Shown here: positions 9,735 through 18,048 of the stretch, piece by piece
Position numbering within the stretch: position 1 is the stretch's first letter
How the letters are laid out: each line of letters opens with the position of its first letter
Assembly (NCBI RefSeq): GCF_022533585.1
Contig: NZ_CP092827.1
Span: forward strand, 4,318,001-4,382,000
Source: Pseudomonas sp. LS.1a
GTDB taxonomy: Bacteria; Pseudomonadota; Gammaproteobacteria; Pseudomonadales; Pseudomonadaceae
Direction: 5' to 3'
Length of the DNA stretch: 64,000 nt
The notes under the pieces: generated by a model
What the model saw: the letters and a program-made list of their open reading frames with translations, nothing else
What the model was told of the DNA's origin: nothing
Database searches by the model: none
Program-made: the position numbers and the translations under genes

Positions 9735-10646
9735 ATGAACCTTCGCTTCCTCGAAACCTTCGTCTGGGTCGCCCGGCTCAAGAGCTTCCGCCTGACCGCG
9801 GAGAAGCTGTTTACCACCCAGGCCTCGGTGTCCAGCCGCATTGCCGCGCTGGAAGCCGACCTGGGCGTGAAGCTGCTGCTGCGCGACTCACGCGGCGTCA
9901 GCCTGACCCCGGAAGGCGGCAAGGTGCTGGAATATGCCGAGCGCATGCTGGAAACCGCCAAGGCCATGAAACAGTCGCTGGACAGCGACCGGGCCAAGGT
10001 CGGGCGCATTCGTATCGGGGTGATGGACACGGTGATCCACACCTGGATGAGCGCGCTGGTGGCGGAGCTGACCGAGCGTTACCCGCAGGTGGAGATCGAA
10101 CTGGTGGCCGACACGGCGCTGAACCTTCGCGAGCAATTGCAGAAGGGCTTTCTCGACGTGATCCTGCAGACCGACCTGCTGCGCGAGCAGTCGATCCGCA
10201 GTCTCGACCTGGCGCGCTACCCGATGGGTTGGGTGGTGGCCGCCGGATCGCACCAGCACCGCGACTACGCTTCACTGGCCGAGCTTGGGCGGGAACGCAT
10301 CATCACCTTCTCGAAGAACTCGCGGCCGCACCAGGAAGTGCTGAGCCTGCTGCAGGGCGCGGGGGCCGAAGCGCCGCGGCTGAACTGCGTGAACTCGGTG
10401 GCGGCGATTACCCGGCTGTTGCGCGACGGGTTTGGCATTGGCGCACTACCCCCGGCGCTGGTGGATGCCGAGTTGAGCCGGGGTGAGCTGGTGTTGTTGC
10501 AAGGGTTGCAACCGCCGCCAAGCCTGGAGCTGGTGGTGGCCTGGCAGACCGGGGTGGCGTTGGTGGATGAAGTGGTCGGGGTGTGCCGGCAGGTGCTGGA
10601 GGGGTATGCGCGGGATGTGGGTGGGCAACGGATTGTGTTGGTCTGA
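9735..10646 (+). CDS. LysR-family regulator, divergent from the 5-oxoprolinase operon
   Basis: A 303-residue LysR-type regulator. The N-terminal winged helix-turn-helix spans about 1-60 (FTTQASVSSRIAALEADLG), followed by a periplasmic-binding-protein-like effector domain from about 90. Its start lies 128 bp from that of the MFS gene on the other strand. That is the classic LysR layout for control of the neighbouring operon. The effector is unknown; 5-oxoproline or a related amide is a guess from context. Confidence 0.88.
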   Translation: MNLRFLETFVWVARLKSFRLTAEKLFTTQASVSSRIAALEADLGVKLLLRDSRGVSLTPEGGKVLEYAERMLETAKAMKQSLDSDRAKVGRIRIGVMDTVIHTWMSALVAELTERYPQVEIELVADTALNLREQLQKGFLDVILQTDLLREQSIRSLDLARYPMGWVVAAGSHQHRDYASLAELGRERIITFSKNSRPHQEVLSLLQGAGAEAPRLNCVNSVAAITRLLRDGFGIGALPPALVDAELSRGELVLLQGLQPPPSLELVVAWQTGVALVDEVVGVCRQVLEGYARDVGGQRIVLV

Positions 10647-10656
10647 CAGATTTGCA

Positions 10657-10771
10657 GTGCCTGTGCTGGCCTCTTCGCGGGTAAACCCGCTCCCACAGGA
10701 TCACCACAGATCTTGAAGGCTGCGCTGTACCTGTGGGAGCGGGTTTACCCGCGAAGAGGCCAGCACAGGCA
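10657..10771. repeat. REP pair between convergent genes
   Basis: Arms carry CTCTTCGCGGGTAAACCCGC and its complement with flanks GCCTGTGCTGG and CCAGCACAGGC that are also complementary. It lies between the stops of the LysR gene (10646) and the DUF2937 gene (10781). Confidence 0.87.
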
Positions 10772-10780
10772 CAGGATGCC

Positions 10781-11302
10781 TTAGCGCCAGCTCTCTTTCA
10801 CCGCCCCACGCCGCCCGCCCAGGATCACCCAGCCAATCCCCAGCAACAGGCTCTCGACCACAAAGGCCAGCACAAACCCTGCACCAAGCCCCCAGCCAAC
10901 CGCCTCGGGCACCAGCAGGATCTGGTAGCTGTAGCCATTGAGGGTTTCTTCGCGCAACTGCGGGTCGGCCTGCACCAGCACATGCCAGGTACGCTGCACC
11001 CATGGCCCTTGCAGCGCCTGCCATTCGTTTTCCAGCAGTTCGTTGCGGATCATCAGGCTTTCGATGCTGTTGGCATCACTGTTGAAGACCGGGTCGTCGC
11101 TAGTGCGGTAATGCCGCAGCAGCGCCTGCAGGTCGCCATTGAAGAAGCGTTCGGCGGTCTGCCGGAAGCCGTCGAGCGCCTCGCGCGACTCGAACAGGTG
11201 CGCCTCGACCCGCTGGCTGTAGTCCTTGACCAGCCCCGGGACCTGGATACCGGCCAGCAAGCCGAAGGTGAACAGCAGCAACCGCAGGTAACTTCTGAAC
11301 AT
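10781..11302 (-). CDS. DUF2937 membrane protein
   Basis: A 173-residue protein with an N-terminal hydrophobic segment (about 6-24) and a C-terminal hairpin of hydrophobic segments (about 135-163). A soluble, charged region between them includes VEAHLFESREALDGF. This is the DUF2937 pattern. Function is unknown. It is the last gene of a three-gene operon, 9 nt behind the YafJ-like amidotransferase gene. A role together with that enzyme is possible but unproven. Confidence 0.75.
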   Translation of the reverse strand: MFRSYLRLLLFTFGLLAGIQVPGLVKDYSQRVEAHLFESREALDGFRQTAERFFNGDLQALLRHYRTSDDPVFNSDANSIESLMIRNELLENEWQALQGPWVQRTWHVLVQADPQLREETLNGYSYQILLVPEAVGWGLGAGFVLAFVVESLLLGIGWVILGGRRGAVKESWR

Positions 11303-11311
11303 GCCGCGTCC

Positions 11312-12085
11312 TTAGCTCTGGCCGTGTGCCACGCACTCGCCGTGCCGCCACAGGGCCCACTGACCCGGCTCGTAGCGCTGCCAGGTCTCGTTTTCGGTCA
11401 AGGCCTCGGTGGCGATTACCGTGACCACGTCGTTGGGGGTGGTTTCGGTGTGAAAATCGACGATCAGGTCGACATCCTTCAACCGCGCCGCACCAAAAGG
11501 TGCACGGCGGGTGATGTGCACCAGCTTGGTCGAACAGAAGCAGAACAGCCAGTCGCCGTCGCTGAGCATGCAGTTGAACACGCCCTGGCCACGGTAACCG
11601 GCACAGGCTTCGACCAGCACCGGCAACAGCTGCTCCACCGGCACGGGCTCGGGGAAGGCGCTGCGGATGCGGTTGAGCAGGTCGCAGAAAGCCGCCTCGC
11701 TGTCGGTGTCGCCCACCGGCCGGTAGAAACTGGCCTGGCCCTTGAAGTCGCCCAACTGGCCGTTGTGCGCAAAGCACCAGTTGCGGCCCCACATTTCCCG
11801 CACGAAGGGGTGAGTGTTGGACAGGCACACCTTGCCGACGTTGGCCTGGCGGATATGGCCGATGACCACCTCACTCTTGATCGGGTAACGCTGCACCAGG
11901 TTGGCCACTTCCGACTCGCTGCTGGCGGCCGGGTCCTGGAACAGGCGCAGGCCTCGGCCTTCGTAGAAGCCGATACCCCAGCCGTCACGGTGCGGGCCGG
12001 TACGGCCACCGCGCTGCATCAGGCCGGTGAAGCTGAAGACGATGTCGGTGGGGACGTTGGCACTCATGCCCAGCAGTTCGCACAT
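11312..12085 (-). CDS. YafJ-type class II glutamine amidotransferase
   Basis: A 257-residue Ntn-hydrolase of the class II glutamine amidotransferase type. Cys2 directly after the initiator methionine (MCELLGM) is the expected nucleophile exposed by methionine removal. HRDGWGIGFYEGRG, GHIRQAN and NTHPF follow as family motifs. There is no synthase domain, so the acceptor of the ammonia is not evident. It sits in an operon between two small membrane-protein genes, which may point to a membrane-associated reaction. Confidence 0.85.
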   Translation of the reverse strand: MCELLGMSANVPTDIVFSFTGLMQRGGRTGPHRDGWGIGFYEGRGLRLFQDPAASSESEVANLVQRYPIKSEVVIGHIRQANVGKVCLSNTHPFVREMWGRNWCFAHNGQLGDFKGQASFYRPVGDTDSEAAFCDLLNRIRSAFPEPVPVEQLLPVLVEACAGYRGQGVFNCMLSDGDWLFCFCSTKLVHITRRAPFGAARLKDVDLIVDFHTETTPNDVVTVIATEALTENETWQRYEPGQWALWRHGECVAHGQS

Positions 12086-12099
12086 AGGCGTGTCTCCGC

Positions 12100-12606
12100 T
12101 TACAGACGGGGCTCGACCCGGCCACCGCCACGAGTGGCGGCTGGGGCGGCAGGGGGTGGCGCGTCACGGTAACGGTCGCGGCGCTCGGCGGCCAGCGGGG
12201 CATGGGCACCGAGCTGTTCATCTTCGGCCGCCTGGCGCTGGGCAGCGGCCTCGGCCTGTGCACGGCGCTCGCGGGCGCGTTTTTCCAGCGGAAAGCGCAG
12301 CAGTACGAAGAGGAAATACAGGGAAAAGGCGCCCATGCCGTACATGGCGAAGTCGGACACCGCGCGCCAGGCGTTGTTGCCGACCTTGAAGGCGACATCC
12401 AGGGCGGTGATGGCGATGGCCGGGGCGAAACTGTCCTTGACCGGGTCGACGATGGTCGGGGTCAGCAGCAGCACCGCCAGCACCACCCGCAGCGGTTCGC
12501 GCAGCCAGCGCCACATCCAGCCGGTGAGCTTGAAGCCCACCAGCAGGCAGCCCAGGGCGGCAACCGCGTAAAGGCCCCAGGCGAGGGTGTAGTCGTTCTC
12601 GGTCAT
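12100..12606 (-). CDS. Small membrane protein, first gene of the YafJ operon
   Basis: A 168-residue protein with hydrophobic segments near 8-28, 38-50, 58-75 and 88-108. A charged, Ala/Glu/Arg-rich tail rich in proline follows (RERRAQAEAAAQRQAAEDE). No family with known function is recognised. The stop is 14 nt before the amidotransferase start. The DUF2937 protein is also membrane-bound, so the operon pairs one soluble enzyme with two membrane proteins. Confidence 0.7.
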   Translation of the reverse strand: MTENDYTLAWGLYAVAALGCLLVGFKLTGWMWRWLREPLRVVLAVLLLTPTIVDPVKDSFAPAIAITALDVAFKVGNNAWRAVSDFAMYGMGAFSLYFLFVLLRFPLEKRARERRAQAEAAAQRQAAEDEQLGAHAPLAAERRDRYRDAPPPAAPAATRGGGRVEPRL

Positions 12607-12671
12607 GGTGTTCGTGCAAGCCAGGCAAAGAGATGCCTATGATAAACACTTTTCCGGGCGCAGACAGTGTT

Positions 12672-12723
12672 TGCCTGTACCGGCCTCTTCGCGGGCTTGC
12701 CCGCGAAGAGGCCGGTACAGGCA
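12672..12723. repeat. Perfect 25-bp palindrome derived from a REP
   Basis: Bases 12672-12696 and 12699-12723 are exact complements with a TT loop. Each half contains CCGGCCTCTTCGCGGGC, the core of the local REP. The usual linker of about 40 bp and the CTCCCACAGG tails are absent. It ends 21 nt before the ptrB start codon. Confidence 0.85.
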
Positions 12724-12744
12724 CCCCCAATCAAGAGATCCTCA

Positions 12745-14787
12745 ATGCCAACCAAGCCCCAACCCCCGATTGCCCACCAGGCCCAGACCGCCGACCCGTA
12801 CGCCTGGCTGCAACAGCGCGACACCCCCGAGGTGCTTGCCTACCTGCAGGCCGAGAACGCCTACCAGGAAGCCTGCCTGGCCGATCAGGCGCCACTGCGC
12901 GAGCAACTGTTCGAAGAGATCAAGGGCCGCATCCTGGAAACCGACCTGTCGCTGCCGGCGCCCTGGGGCCCCTACCTGTACTACACCCGTACCACCGCAG
13001 GCGACGAATACCCGCGCCACTACCGCTGCCCGCGCCCTGCCGATGACTCCAACACGGTCGATGAAAGCCAGGAGCAACTGTTGCTTGACCCCAACGCCCT
13101 GGCCAACGGCGGCTTCCTGTCCCTTGGCGCGTTCAACGTCAGCCCCGACCACCGCCTGCTGGCCTACAGCCTCGACACCAGCGGCGACGAAATCTTCACC
13201 CTGTACGTCAAGGACCTGGCCAGTGGCAGCGTCACCACCCTGCCCTTCGACGACTGCGACGGCAGCCTGACCTGGGCCAACGACAGCCAGACGCTGTTCT
13301 TCGCCGAACTGGACGACACCCACCGCCCGTGGCGCCTGCGTCGCCACACCCTGGGCAGCGAAGGCGCGCAGACCGTGTTCGAGGAGCCCGACGGGCGCTT
13401 CTTCCTGCATTGCTACCGCACCAGCTCCGAGCGCCAGCTGGTGCTGCTGCTCAACAGCAAGACCACCAGCGAGGCCTGGGTGCTGGACGCGGAAACCCCG
13501 CAGGCACCGTTCACCTGCCTGGCGCCACGCATCGAAGGCCACGAGTACTTCCCCGACCACGGCCAGCTCGACGGCCAGTGGCGCTGGTTCATCCGCACCA
13601 ACCAGGACGGCATCAACTTCGCCCTGTACCACGCCCCGGTCGCACCGGTGCCCAGCCGCGAGCAATGGCAGTTGCTGGTCGCGCACCGCGACACGATCAT
13701 GCTCGAAGGCCTCAGCCTGAATGCCGGGGCGCTGACCCTGAGCCTGCGCGAAGGTGGCCTGCCGATCATCGAGGTACGCCCGCAGGGCCTGGCGGCTTAC
13801 CGCGTCGAGCTTCCCGACGCGGCCTACAGCCTGTACGTGCAGGACAGCCTGGAGTTCGCCAGCCCACGCCTGCGCCTGCGCTATGAAGCACTCAACCGCC
13901 CCGCCCAGGTACGCCAGCTGGAGCTGGCCAGCGGTGCCCAGGCGGTACTCAAGCAAACCCCGGTGCTGGGGCCGTTCGATGCCGACGACTATGTCAGCGA
14001 GCGCCTGTGGGCCACTGCAGCGGACGGCACCCGGGTACCGATCAGCCTGGTGCGCCGCCGCCAGGACCTGGGCCGGACCGTACCGCTGTACCTGTATGGC
14101 TACGGCGCCTATGGCGAAAGCCTCGACCCGTGGTTCTCGCATGCGCGCCTGAGCCTGCTGGAGCGCGGCGTGGCCTTTGCCATCGCCCATGTGCGTGGCG
14201 GTGGCGAACTGGGCGAAGCCTGGTACCGCGCCGGCAAGCAGGAGCACAAGCACAACACCTTCAGCGACTTCATCGCCTGTGCCGAGCACCTGATCGCCGA
14301 AGGTGTGACGGCTGCCGACCGCCTGGCCATCAGTGGCGGCAGTGCCGGTGGCCTGCTGATGGGCGCGGTACTCAACCTGCGCCCCGAGCTGTTCCGCTGT
14401 GCCATTGCCGAAGTGCCGTTCGTCGACGTGCTCAACACCATGCTCGACCCCGAGCTGCCGCTGACCGTGACCGAGTACGACGAATGGGGCAACCCTGAGG
14501 AGCCGCAGGTGTATGAGCGGATCAAGGCCTACGCGCCGTATGAGAACGTGAAGGCACAGGCCTACCCGGCGATGCTGGTGGTGGCGGGCTACAACGACAG
14601 CCGCGTGCAGTACTGGGAGGCGGCCAAGTGGGTGGCGCGGCTGCGCACGCGCAAGACCGACAGCAACCTGCTGCTGCTCAAGACCGAAATGGGGGCTGGG
14701 CATGGCGGGATGAGCGGGCGGTATCAAGGGCTCAAGGATGTGGCCCTTGAGTATGCGTTCGTATTCGCCGAGCTAGGTATCGTTTGA
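12745..14787 (+). CDS. ptrB: Oligopeptidase B (S9 prolyl oligopeptidase family)
   Basis: A 680-residue cytoplasmic serine peptidase cutting short peptides after basic residues. The N-terminal beta-propeller spans about 60-400 and the alpha/beta-hydrolase domain follows. The catalytic triad is read as S533 in GGSAGG, D618 in GYNDSRV and H653 in GAGHGG; this spacing is that of oligopeptidase B. The start at 12745 follows a weak GAGATC site and gives the family length. An earlier ATG would fall inside the palindrome and is rejected. The gene appears monocistronic. Confidence 0.92.
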   Translation: MPTKPQPPIAHQAQTADPYAWLQQRDTPEVLAYLQAENAYQEACLADQAPLREQLFEEIKGRILETDLSLPAPWGPYLYYTRTTAGDEYPRHYRCPRPADDSNTVDESQEQLLLDPNALANGGFLSLGAFNVSPDHRLLAYSLDTSGDEIFTLYVKDLASGSVTTLPFDDCDGSLTWANDSQTLFFAELDDTHRPWRLRRHTLGSEGAQTVFEEPDGRFFLHCYRTSSERQLVLLLNSKTTSEAWVLDAETPQAPFTCLAPRIEGHEYFPDHGQLDGQWRWFIRTNQDGINFALYHAPVAPVPSREQWQLLVAHRDTIMLEGLSLNAGALTLSLREGGLPIIEVRPQGLAAYRVELPDAAYSLYVQDSLEFASPRLRLRYEALNRPAQVRQLELASGAQAVLKQTPVLGPFDADDYVSERLWATAADGTRVPISLVRRRQDLGRTVPLYLYGYGAYGESLDPWFSHARLSLLERGVAFAIAHVRGGGELGEAWYRAGKQEHKHNTFSDFIACAEHLIAEGVTAADRLAISGGSAGGLLMGAVLNLRPELFRCAIAEVPFVDVLNTMLDPELPLTVTEYDEWGNPEEPQVYERIKAYAPYENVKAQAYPAMLVVAGYNDSRVQYWEAAKWVARLRTRKTDSNLLLLKTEMGAGHGGMSGRYQGLKDVALEYAFVFAELGIV

Positions 14788-14790
14788 TAT

Positions 14791-14916
14791 GGCTGGGGGC
14801 GCCTTGCGCCCCTTTCGCGACACAAGGCCGCTCCCACAGGTACCGCGCATGCCCTGAATCCTGTGCGATCCCTGTGGGAGCGGCCTTGTGTCGCGATGGG
14901 CTGCAAGGCAGCCCCA
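14791..14916. repeat. REP pair, GACACAAGGCC type
   Basis: Second copy of the CGCGACACAAGGCCGCTCCC pair, with outer hairpins GGGGGCGCCTTGCGCCCC and GGGCTGCAAGGCAGCCC. It fills the gap between the ptrB stop and the convergent proline-rich gene. Confidence 0.8.
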
Positions 14917-14941
14917 AAATCCCACAGCCAACACAGCCCTC

Positions 14942-15220
14942 TCAGTCATCCTGCACCGGCTGCTTCGGCGGATCCTGGCGCAACCCCGGCAATGGCTGGT
15001 CCTTCGGCGGCCCGGGCACCGGCATCGGCGGCAACAGGGGCGCCCCCGGCTGGTTGTCGTAGGCCTTGGGCGGCGTACTCGGGGTAATCTGCGGGTATGG
15101 CGTAGGCGTAGGCGTACCCGGTGCACCGGGCACCGGCGTGGTCAGCCGGGGTGGCGTGCTGGCAGCTTCGGCCATGGACAGGCCGGCCAACAACAGCACA
15201 GCGAGGATCGCGCGAAACAT
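14942..15220 (-). CDS. Small secreted proline-rich protein
   Basis: A 92-residue protein with a Sec signal peptide (about 1-19, ending SMAEA or AEAAS). The mature part of about 70 residues is dominated by Pro, Thr and Gly (TPVPGAPGTPTPTPYPQ, PPMPVPGPP). AGGAGG precedes the ATG at 15220. The low-complexity mature part suggests an extended periplasmic or wall-spanning peptide. No family is recognised. A longer in-frame extension across the divergent HNH gene is rejected. Confidence 0.72.
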   Translation of the reverse strand: MFRAILAVLLLAGLSMAEAASTPPRLTTPVPGAPGTPTPTPYPQITPSTPPKAYDNQPGAPLLPPMPVPGPPKDQPLPGLRQDPPKQPVQDD

Positions 15221-15352
15221 CAGCAACCTCCTGTCGGGAACCTTCCTACAGGCTACGCCTAAATCGAAGCTTTCGCCTGTCCCCCGGCCCCGCAAGCGCG
15301 CTAGACTCAATGGCATAACCGTCATCTGCCTGATCAGAACAAAGGAAACACC

Positions 15353-15724
15353 ATGAGCTCCACCTCTTCTGCCGCCGCCACCGCGCGCCTGGACCGCATC
15401 CTGGCCGATGCCAAGCGCGACAAGGAAATGGGCTACCGCGACAAGGCCCTGAAAATGTACCCGCACGTCTGCGGCCGCTGCGCCCGCGAGTTCTCCGGCA
15501 AGCGCCTGAGCGAGCTGACCGTGCACCACCGCGACCACAACCACGACAACAACCCGCAGGACGGCTCCAACTGGGAGTTGCTGTGCCTGTACTGCCACGA
15601 CAACGAGCACTCGCGCTACACCGACCAGCAGTACTTCAGCGAAGGCTCCACCAGCACCCCGAGCATCGCCAAGGCCACCCACAACCCGTTCGCCGGGCTG
15701 GCGGGCATGCTGAAGAAAGACTGA
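15353..15724 (+). CDS. yajD: YajD-like HNH nuclease-domain protein
   Basis: A 123-residue protein with a complete-looking HNH fold. C40 and C43 (HVCGRC), the VHHRDHNHDNNP stretch and CLYCHDNEH provide the paired zinc cysteines and the catalytic histidines. It matches the YajD family, found widely in proteobacteria without a toxin partner. The start at 15353 follows AAAGGAAA. No immunity gene is adjacent. The biological substrate is unknown. Confidence 0.85.
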   Translation: MSSTSSAAATARLDRILADAKRDKEMGYRDKALKMYPHVCGRCAREFSGKRLSELTVHHRDHNHDNNPQDGSNWELLCLYCHDNEHSRYTDQQYFSEGSTSTPSIAKATHNPFAGLAGMLKKD

Positions 15725-15796
15725 CCATCGATTCGCCCCCCGCTGCTACCGGGCAGCCCGTATAATCGCGCTTTTTTTCGCGAAGGGCCCCGGTAC

Positions 15797-16267
15797 GTGG
15801 CAAACAAACGATACAGCTGCATCGGCCTGTTCAACCCCAAGTCGGCAGAAAATGTCGGCTCGGTGATGCGCGCCGCGGGTTGCTACGGCGTCAACTCGGT
15901 GTTCTACACCGGCAAACGCTACGAGCGCGCCCGTGACTTCGTCACCGACACCAAGCGCGTGCACTACGACATCCCGCTGATCGGCATCGACGACCTGCAG
16001 CGCATCATCCCGCTGGGCTGCACGCCGGTGGCTGTAGAACTGGTTGAAGGTGCGCGGCCATTGCCGGAGTACACCCACCCGGACCGGGCCATCTACATCT
16101 TCGGGCCGGAAGACGGCAGCCTCAGTGCCGATGTACGGGCGTGGTGCGAAGAGACCATCTACATTCCGACCGAAGGCTGCATGAACCTGGCGGCGACAGT
16201 GAATGTGGTGCTGTATGACCGCATGGCCAAGGGGCTGAATACCCGTTCGGGGCCCAGGTTCAAATAG
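15797..16267 (+). CDS. SPOUT (SpoU/TrmH) RNA 2'-O-methyltransferase
   Basis: A 156-residue SPOUT-fold methyltransferase consisting only of the catalytic domain. Motif 1 is SAENVGSVMRAAGCYG, motif 2 IYIFGPEDGSLS and motif 3 IYIPTEGCMNLAATVNVVLYD, which together form the knotted AdoMet site. It starts with GTG at 15797 behind GAAGGG. The short length fits a tRNA- or rRNA-modifying enzyme of the TrmL/TrmH group. The target nucleotide cannot be read from the sequence. A TATAAT-like box is visible at 15760-15766. Confidence 0.85.
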   Translation: MANKRYSCIGLFNPKSAENVGSVMRAAGCYGVNSVFYTGKRYERARDFVTDTKRVHYDIPLIGIDDLQRIIPLGCTPVAVELVEGARPLPEYTHPDRAIYIFGPEDGSLSADVRAWCEETIYIPTEGCMNLAATVNVVLYDRMAKGLNTRSGPRFK

Positions 16268-16329
16268 CCGACTGAACGATGACGGTGGCCGACAGGTCAC
16301 CTGCATACACTTCAGACGGAGACCTTGCC

Positions 16330-16668
16330 ATGCTTGATATCCATTCGGCAGCGACATCGCAGGACAACAACGTTCGTGGCCTGGAGCGCGCCAGTTCGCT
16401 GGCTGGTGGCGCGTTGATGGTAAGCAAGGGGTTGCGCCACGGCGGCCTGGTCGGGTTGTTGCAGATCGCAGTTGGCGGCCTGGCACTGGCTCGGGGCTTC
16501 AGCGGGCGTTGTGCGACCAAGGCCTGGTGGCAGCGGCATCGGCAGGAATATCACCGCTTGCGTTCGGACATCGAGCGCAGCGCGGCGGAGCTGAAGGCAT
16601 TGAAGGCCAGTGCCGACGCAGCGACGCGGGGGGTGACGGTGACCGGGAAGGATCCCTTGGCCAATTGA
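16330..16668 (+). CDS. DUF2892-type small membrane protein
   Basis: A 112-residue protein. After a polar start (MLDIHSAATSQDNNVRGLERASSL) come two hydrophobic stretches (about 24-37 and 41-58) of the YgaP-like DUF2892 kind, then a charged coiled region with heptad-like spacing (RLRSDIERSAAELKALKASADA). The start at 16330 follows GGAGA; an ATG at 16279 lacks a ribosome site. Function unknown. Confidence 0.65.
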   Translation: MLDIHSAATSQDNNVRGLERASSLAGGALMVSKGLRHGGLVGLLQIAVGGLALARGFSGRCATKAWWQRHRQEYHRLRSDIERSAAELKALKASADAATRGVTVTGKDPLAN

Positions 16669-16674
16669 TTTTGC

Positions 16675-16790
16675 ACTGCCTGTGCCGGCCCTTTCGCGGG
16701 TAAACCCGCTCCCACAGGATCACCAAGGCTTCGGCCTCTTCGCCGTACCTGTGGGAGCGGGTTTACCCGCGAAGAGGCCGGCACAGGTAC
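16675..16790. repeat. REP pair between convergent genes
   Basis: Arms with CTTTCGCGGGTAAACCCGC and its complement lie between the DUF2892 stop and the stop of the secreted M61-like gene. Flanks TGCCTGTGCCGG and CCGGCACAGG extend the inverted repeat. Confidence 0.87.
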
Positions 16791-16798
16791 AGAGATGG

Positions 16799-18007
16799 CT
16801 AGCGCAACGCCTTGCTCTGCAACACCTCGGAGCGCCGCCCCAGCACGTTCTCGCTGATCTGCACGAAGTCTTCGGTGCTCACGCTTGGCAAGCGCATCAG
16901 CCCGCGTGCCACATCGTCCAGCGAGCGTTTGGCCTGGGTGTGGATGCGGATTTCCTTGTCCAGCGCCTGCAGTAACATCACCCCACGCGCCACCTGCGCC
17001 GGGGTGGCATGCTCGCCCTTGAGCCGGGTGACTTTGGCACCCTGCTTGCTCAGGCGCGCCTGCCAGGCCTGGTAACGGTCGTCACTCACCCCGCCCGAGC
17101 GACGCAGCAACTCGCTGGCGTAGTAGTCGGTCAGGCTTTCCACCAGCCAGTCACTGCCGTCACGCCCACGGATCTGCGCAAACAGTTGCACCACTTCGCG
17201 CAGCAACGGGCTGCTGCCGTTCTCGCTGATCATCGGCCGGGTACTGTGCAGGTACAACGAGCCTTGCGCAGCCATGGCCCCGCGCCACATGCCGTCGCGG
17301 GCGCCGACCAACAACAGCTTCGGCGGATTCCGCGGGAACACCGCCTGCAATTGCGGCCAGACAAAAGTCAGCAAGGTCAGGTTGTCCATGCGCCGCATAC
17401 CCTGCCCCACCGGGGCGGCCACAGTCACCTCGGATTCGCCCAGGCGGGCGCGGCGGCTGCCCAGGTCGCCGGCGAGCATCCAGCCAGTGGGCCGGTCGAA
17501 CAGCCGCGAAACGTTGTCGATGCGGAACTTGTCCTTGCCGATGCGCGGCCACGAGGTCTCGATGCTCTTCCAGCCCTCGGGCAGGTCGAACGCCAGGCGC
17601 GCCACCAGCTCGGTGCCATCCTGCTGGTCGAGCCGTGCAGGCGGTACCAGCTGGTCGCCGAGGAACAGCGCCCAATGCGGGGTAATGCGCGAAGAATAGG
17701 CGCCGCTGCCGCGCTTCTGGTCCAGTTGCACGCGGTAGCTGAGGCTGGTCTTGCCGGCCGCCGGTTGCCACACGCCGCGCTGGCCTTGCAGATGCCATTG
17801 GCCATCAGCCTGGAAGCCGCTGTAGGCTCCGGCCTTGCCCAGGTCGAAGTCCAGGCTGCGCACGGCACTGCCTTCGGCCAAGGTGAGGCGGACTTCCGCC
17901 TGGCCACTGGCCGGTAACAGGCGCACCTGATAGTCGAGGTCGACCTTTTTCGCCCAGGCCGGCGAACTGGCCATCAGGCCCAACAGCAACAACAGCTGGC
18001 AACGCAT
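16799..18007 (-). CDS. Secreted M61-like (gluzincin-fold) protein without zinc ligands
   Basis: A 402-residue exported protein with signal peptide (1-19, ending AWA). The first 200 residues look like the beta-rich N-terminal domain of M61 glycyl aminopeptidases. The second half has the arrangement of their catalytic domain. Where HExxH is expected the chain reads REVVQ (270-274), and WLVESLTDYYASELL (287-301) replaces WLxEGxxxYYAxLLL. Two histidines are therefore lost, so it is probably a non-catalytic, periplasmic binding or structural homologue. The homology is by motif order only and would need a structure search. Confidence 0.6.
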   Translation of the reverse strand: MRCQLLLLLGLMASSPAWAKKVDLDYQVRLLPASGQAEVRLTLAEGSAVRSLDFDLGKAGAYSGFQADGQWHLQGQRGVWQPAAGKTSLSYRVQLDQKRGSGAYSSRITPHWALFLGDQLVPPARLDQQDGTELVARLAFDLPEGWKSIETSWPRIGKDKFRIDNVSRLFDRPTGWMLAGDLGSRRARLGESEVTVAAPVGQGMRRMDNLTLLTFVWPQLQAVFPRNPPKLLLVGARDGMWRGAMAAQGSLYLHSTRPMISENGSSPLLREVVQLFAQIRGRDGSDWLVESLTDYYASELLRRSGGVSDDRYQAWQARLSKQGAKVTRLKGEHATPAQVARGVMLLQALDKEIRIHTQAKRSLDDVARGLMRLPSVSTEDFVQISENVLGRRSEVLQSKALR

Positions 18008-18048
18008 ACAGAAACTCCTTGTTTCCCCGTGGCAGCGGGCCGCGCCGG

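Noticed and set aside
12742..14727. 661-codon open frame antisense to ptrB
   Set aside because: A mirror of the GC3-biased ptrB codons; no ribosome site, no recognisable motif. ptrB on the other strand has a full catalytic triad.
15353..15724. HNH protein as a toxin with adjacent immunity gene
   Set aside because: It is the short YajD-type stand-alone protein with no secretion domain, and neighbours (proline-rich protein, SPOUT methylase) are not immunity-like.
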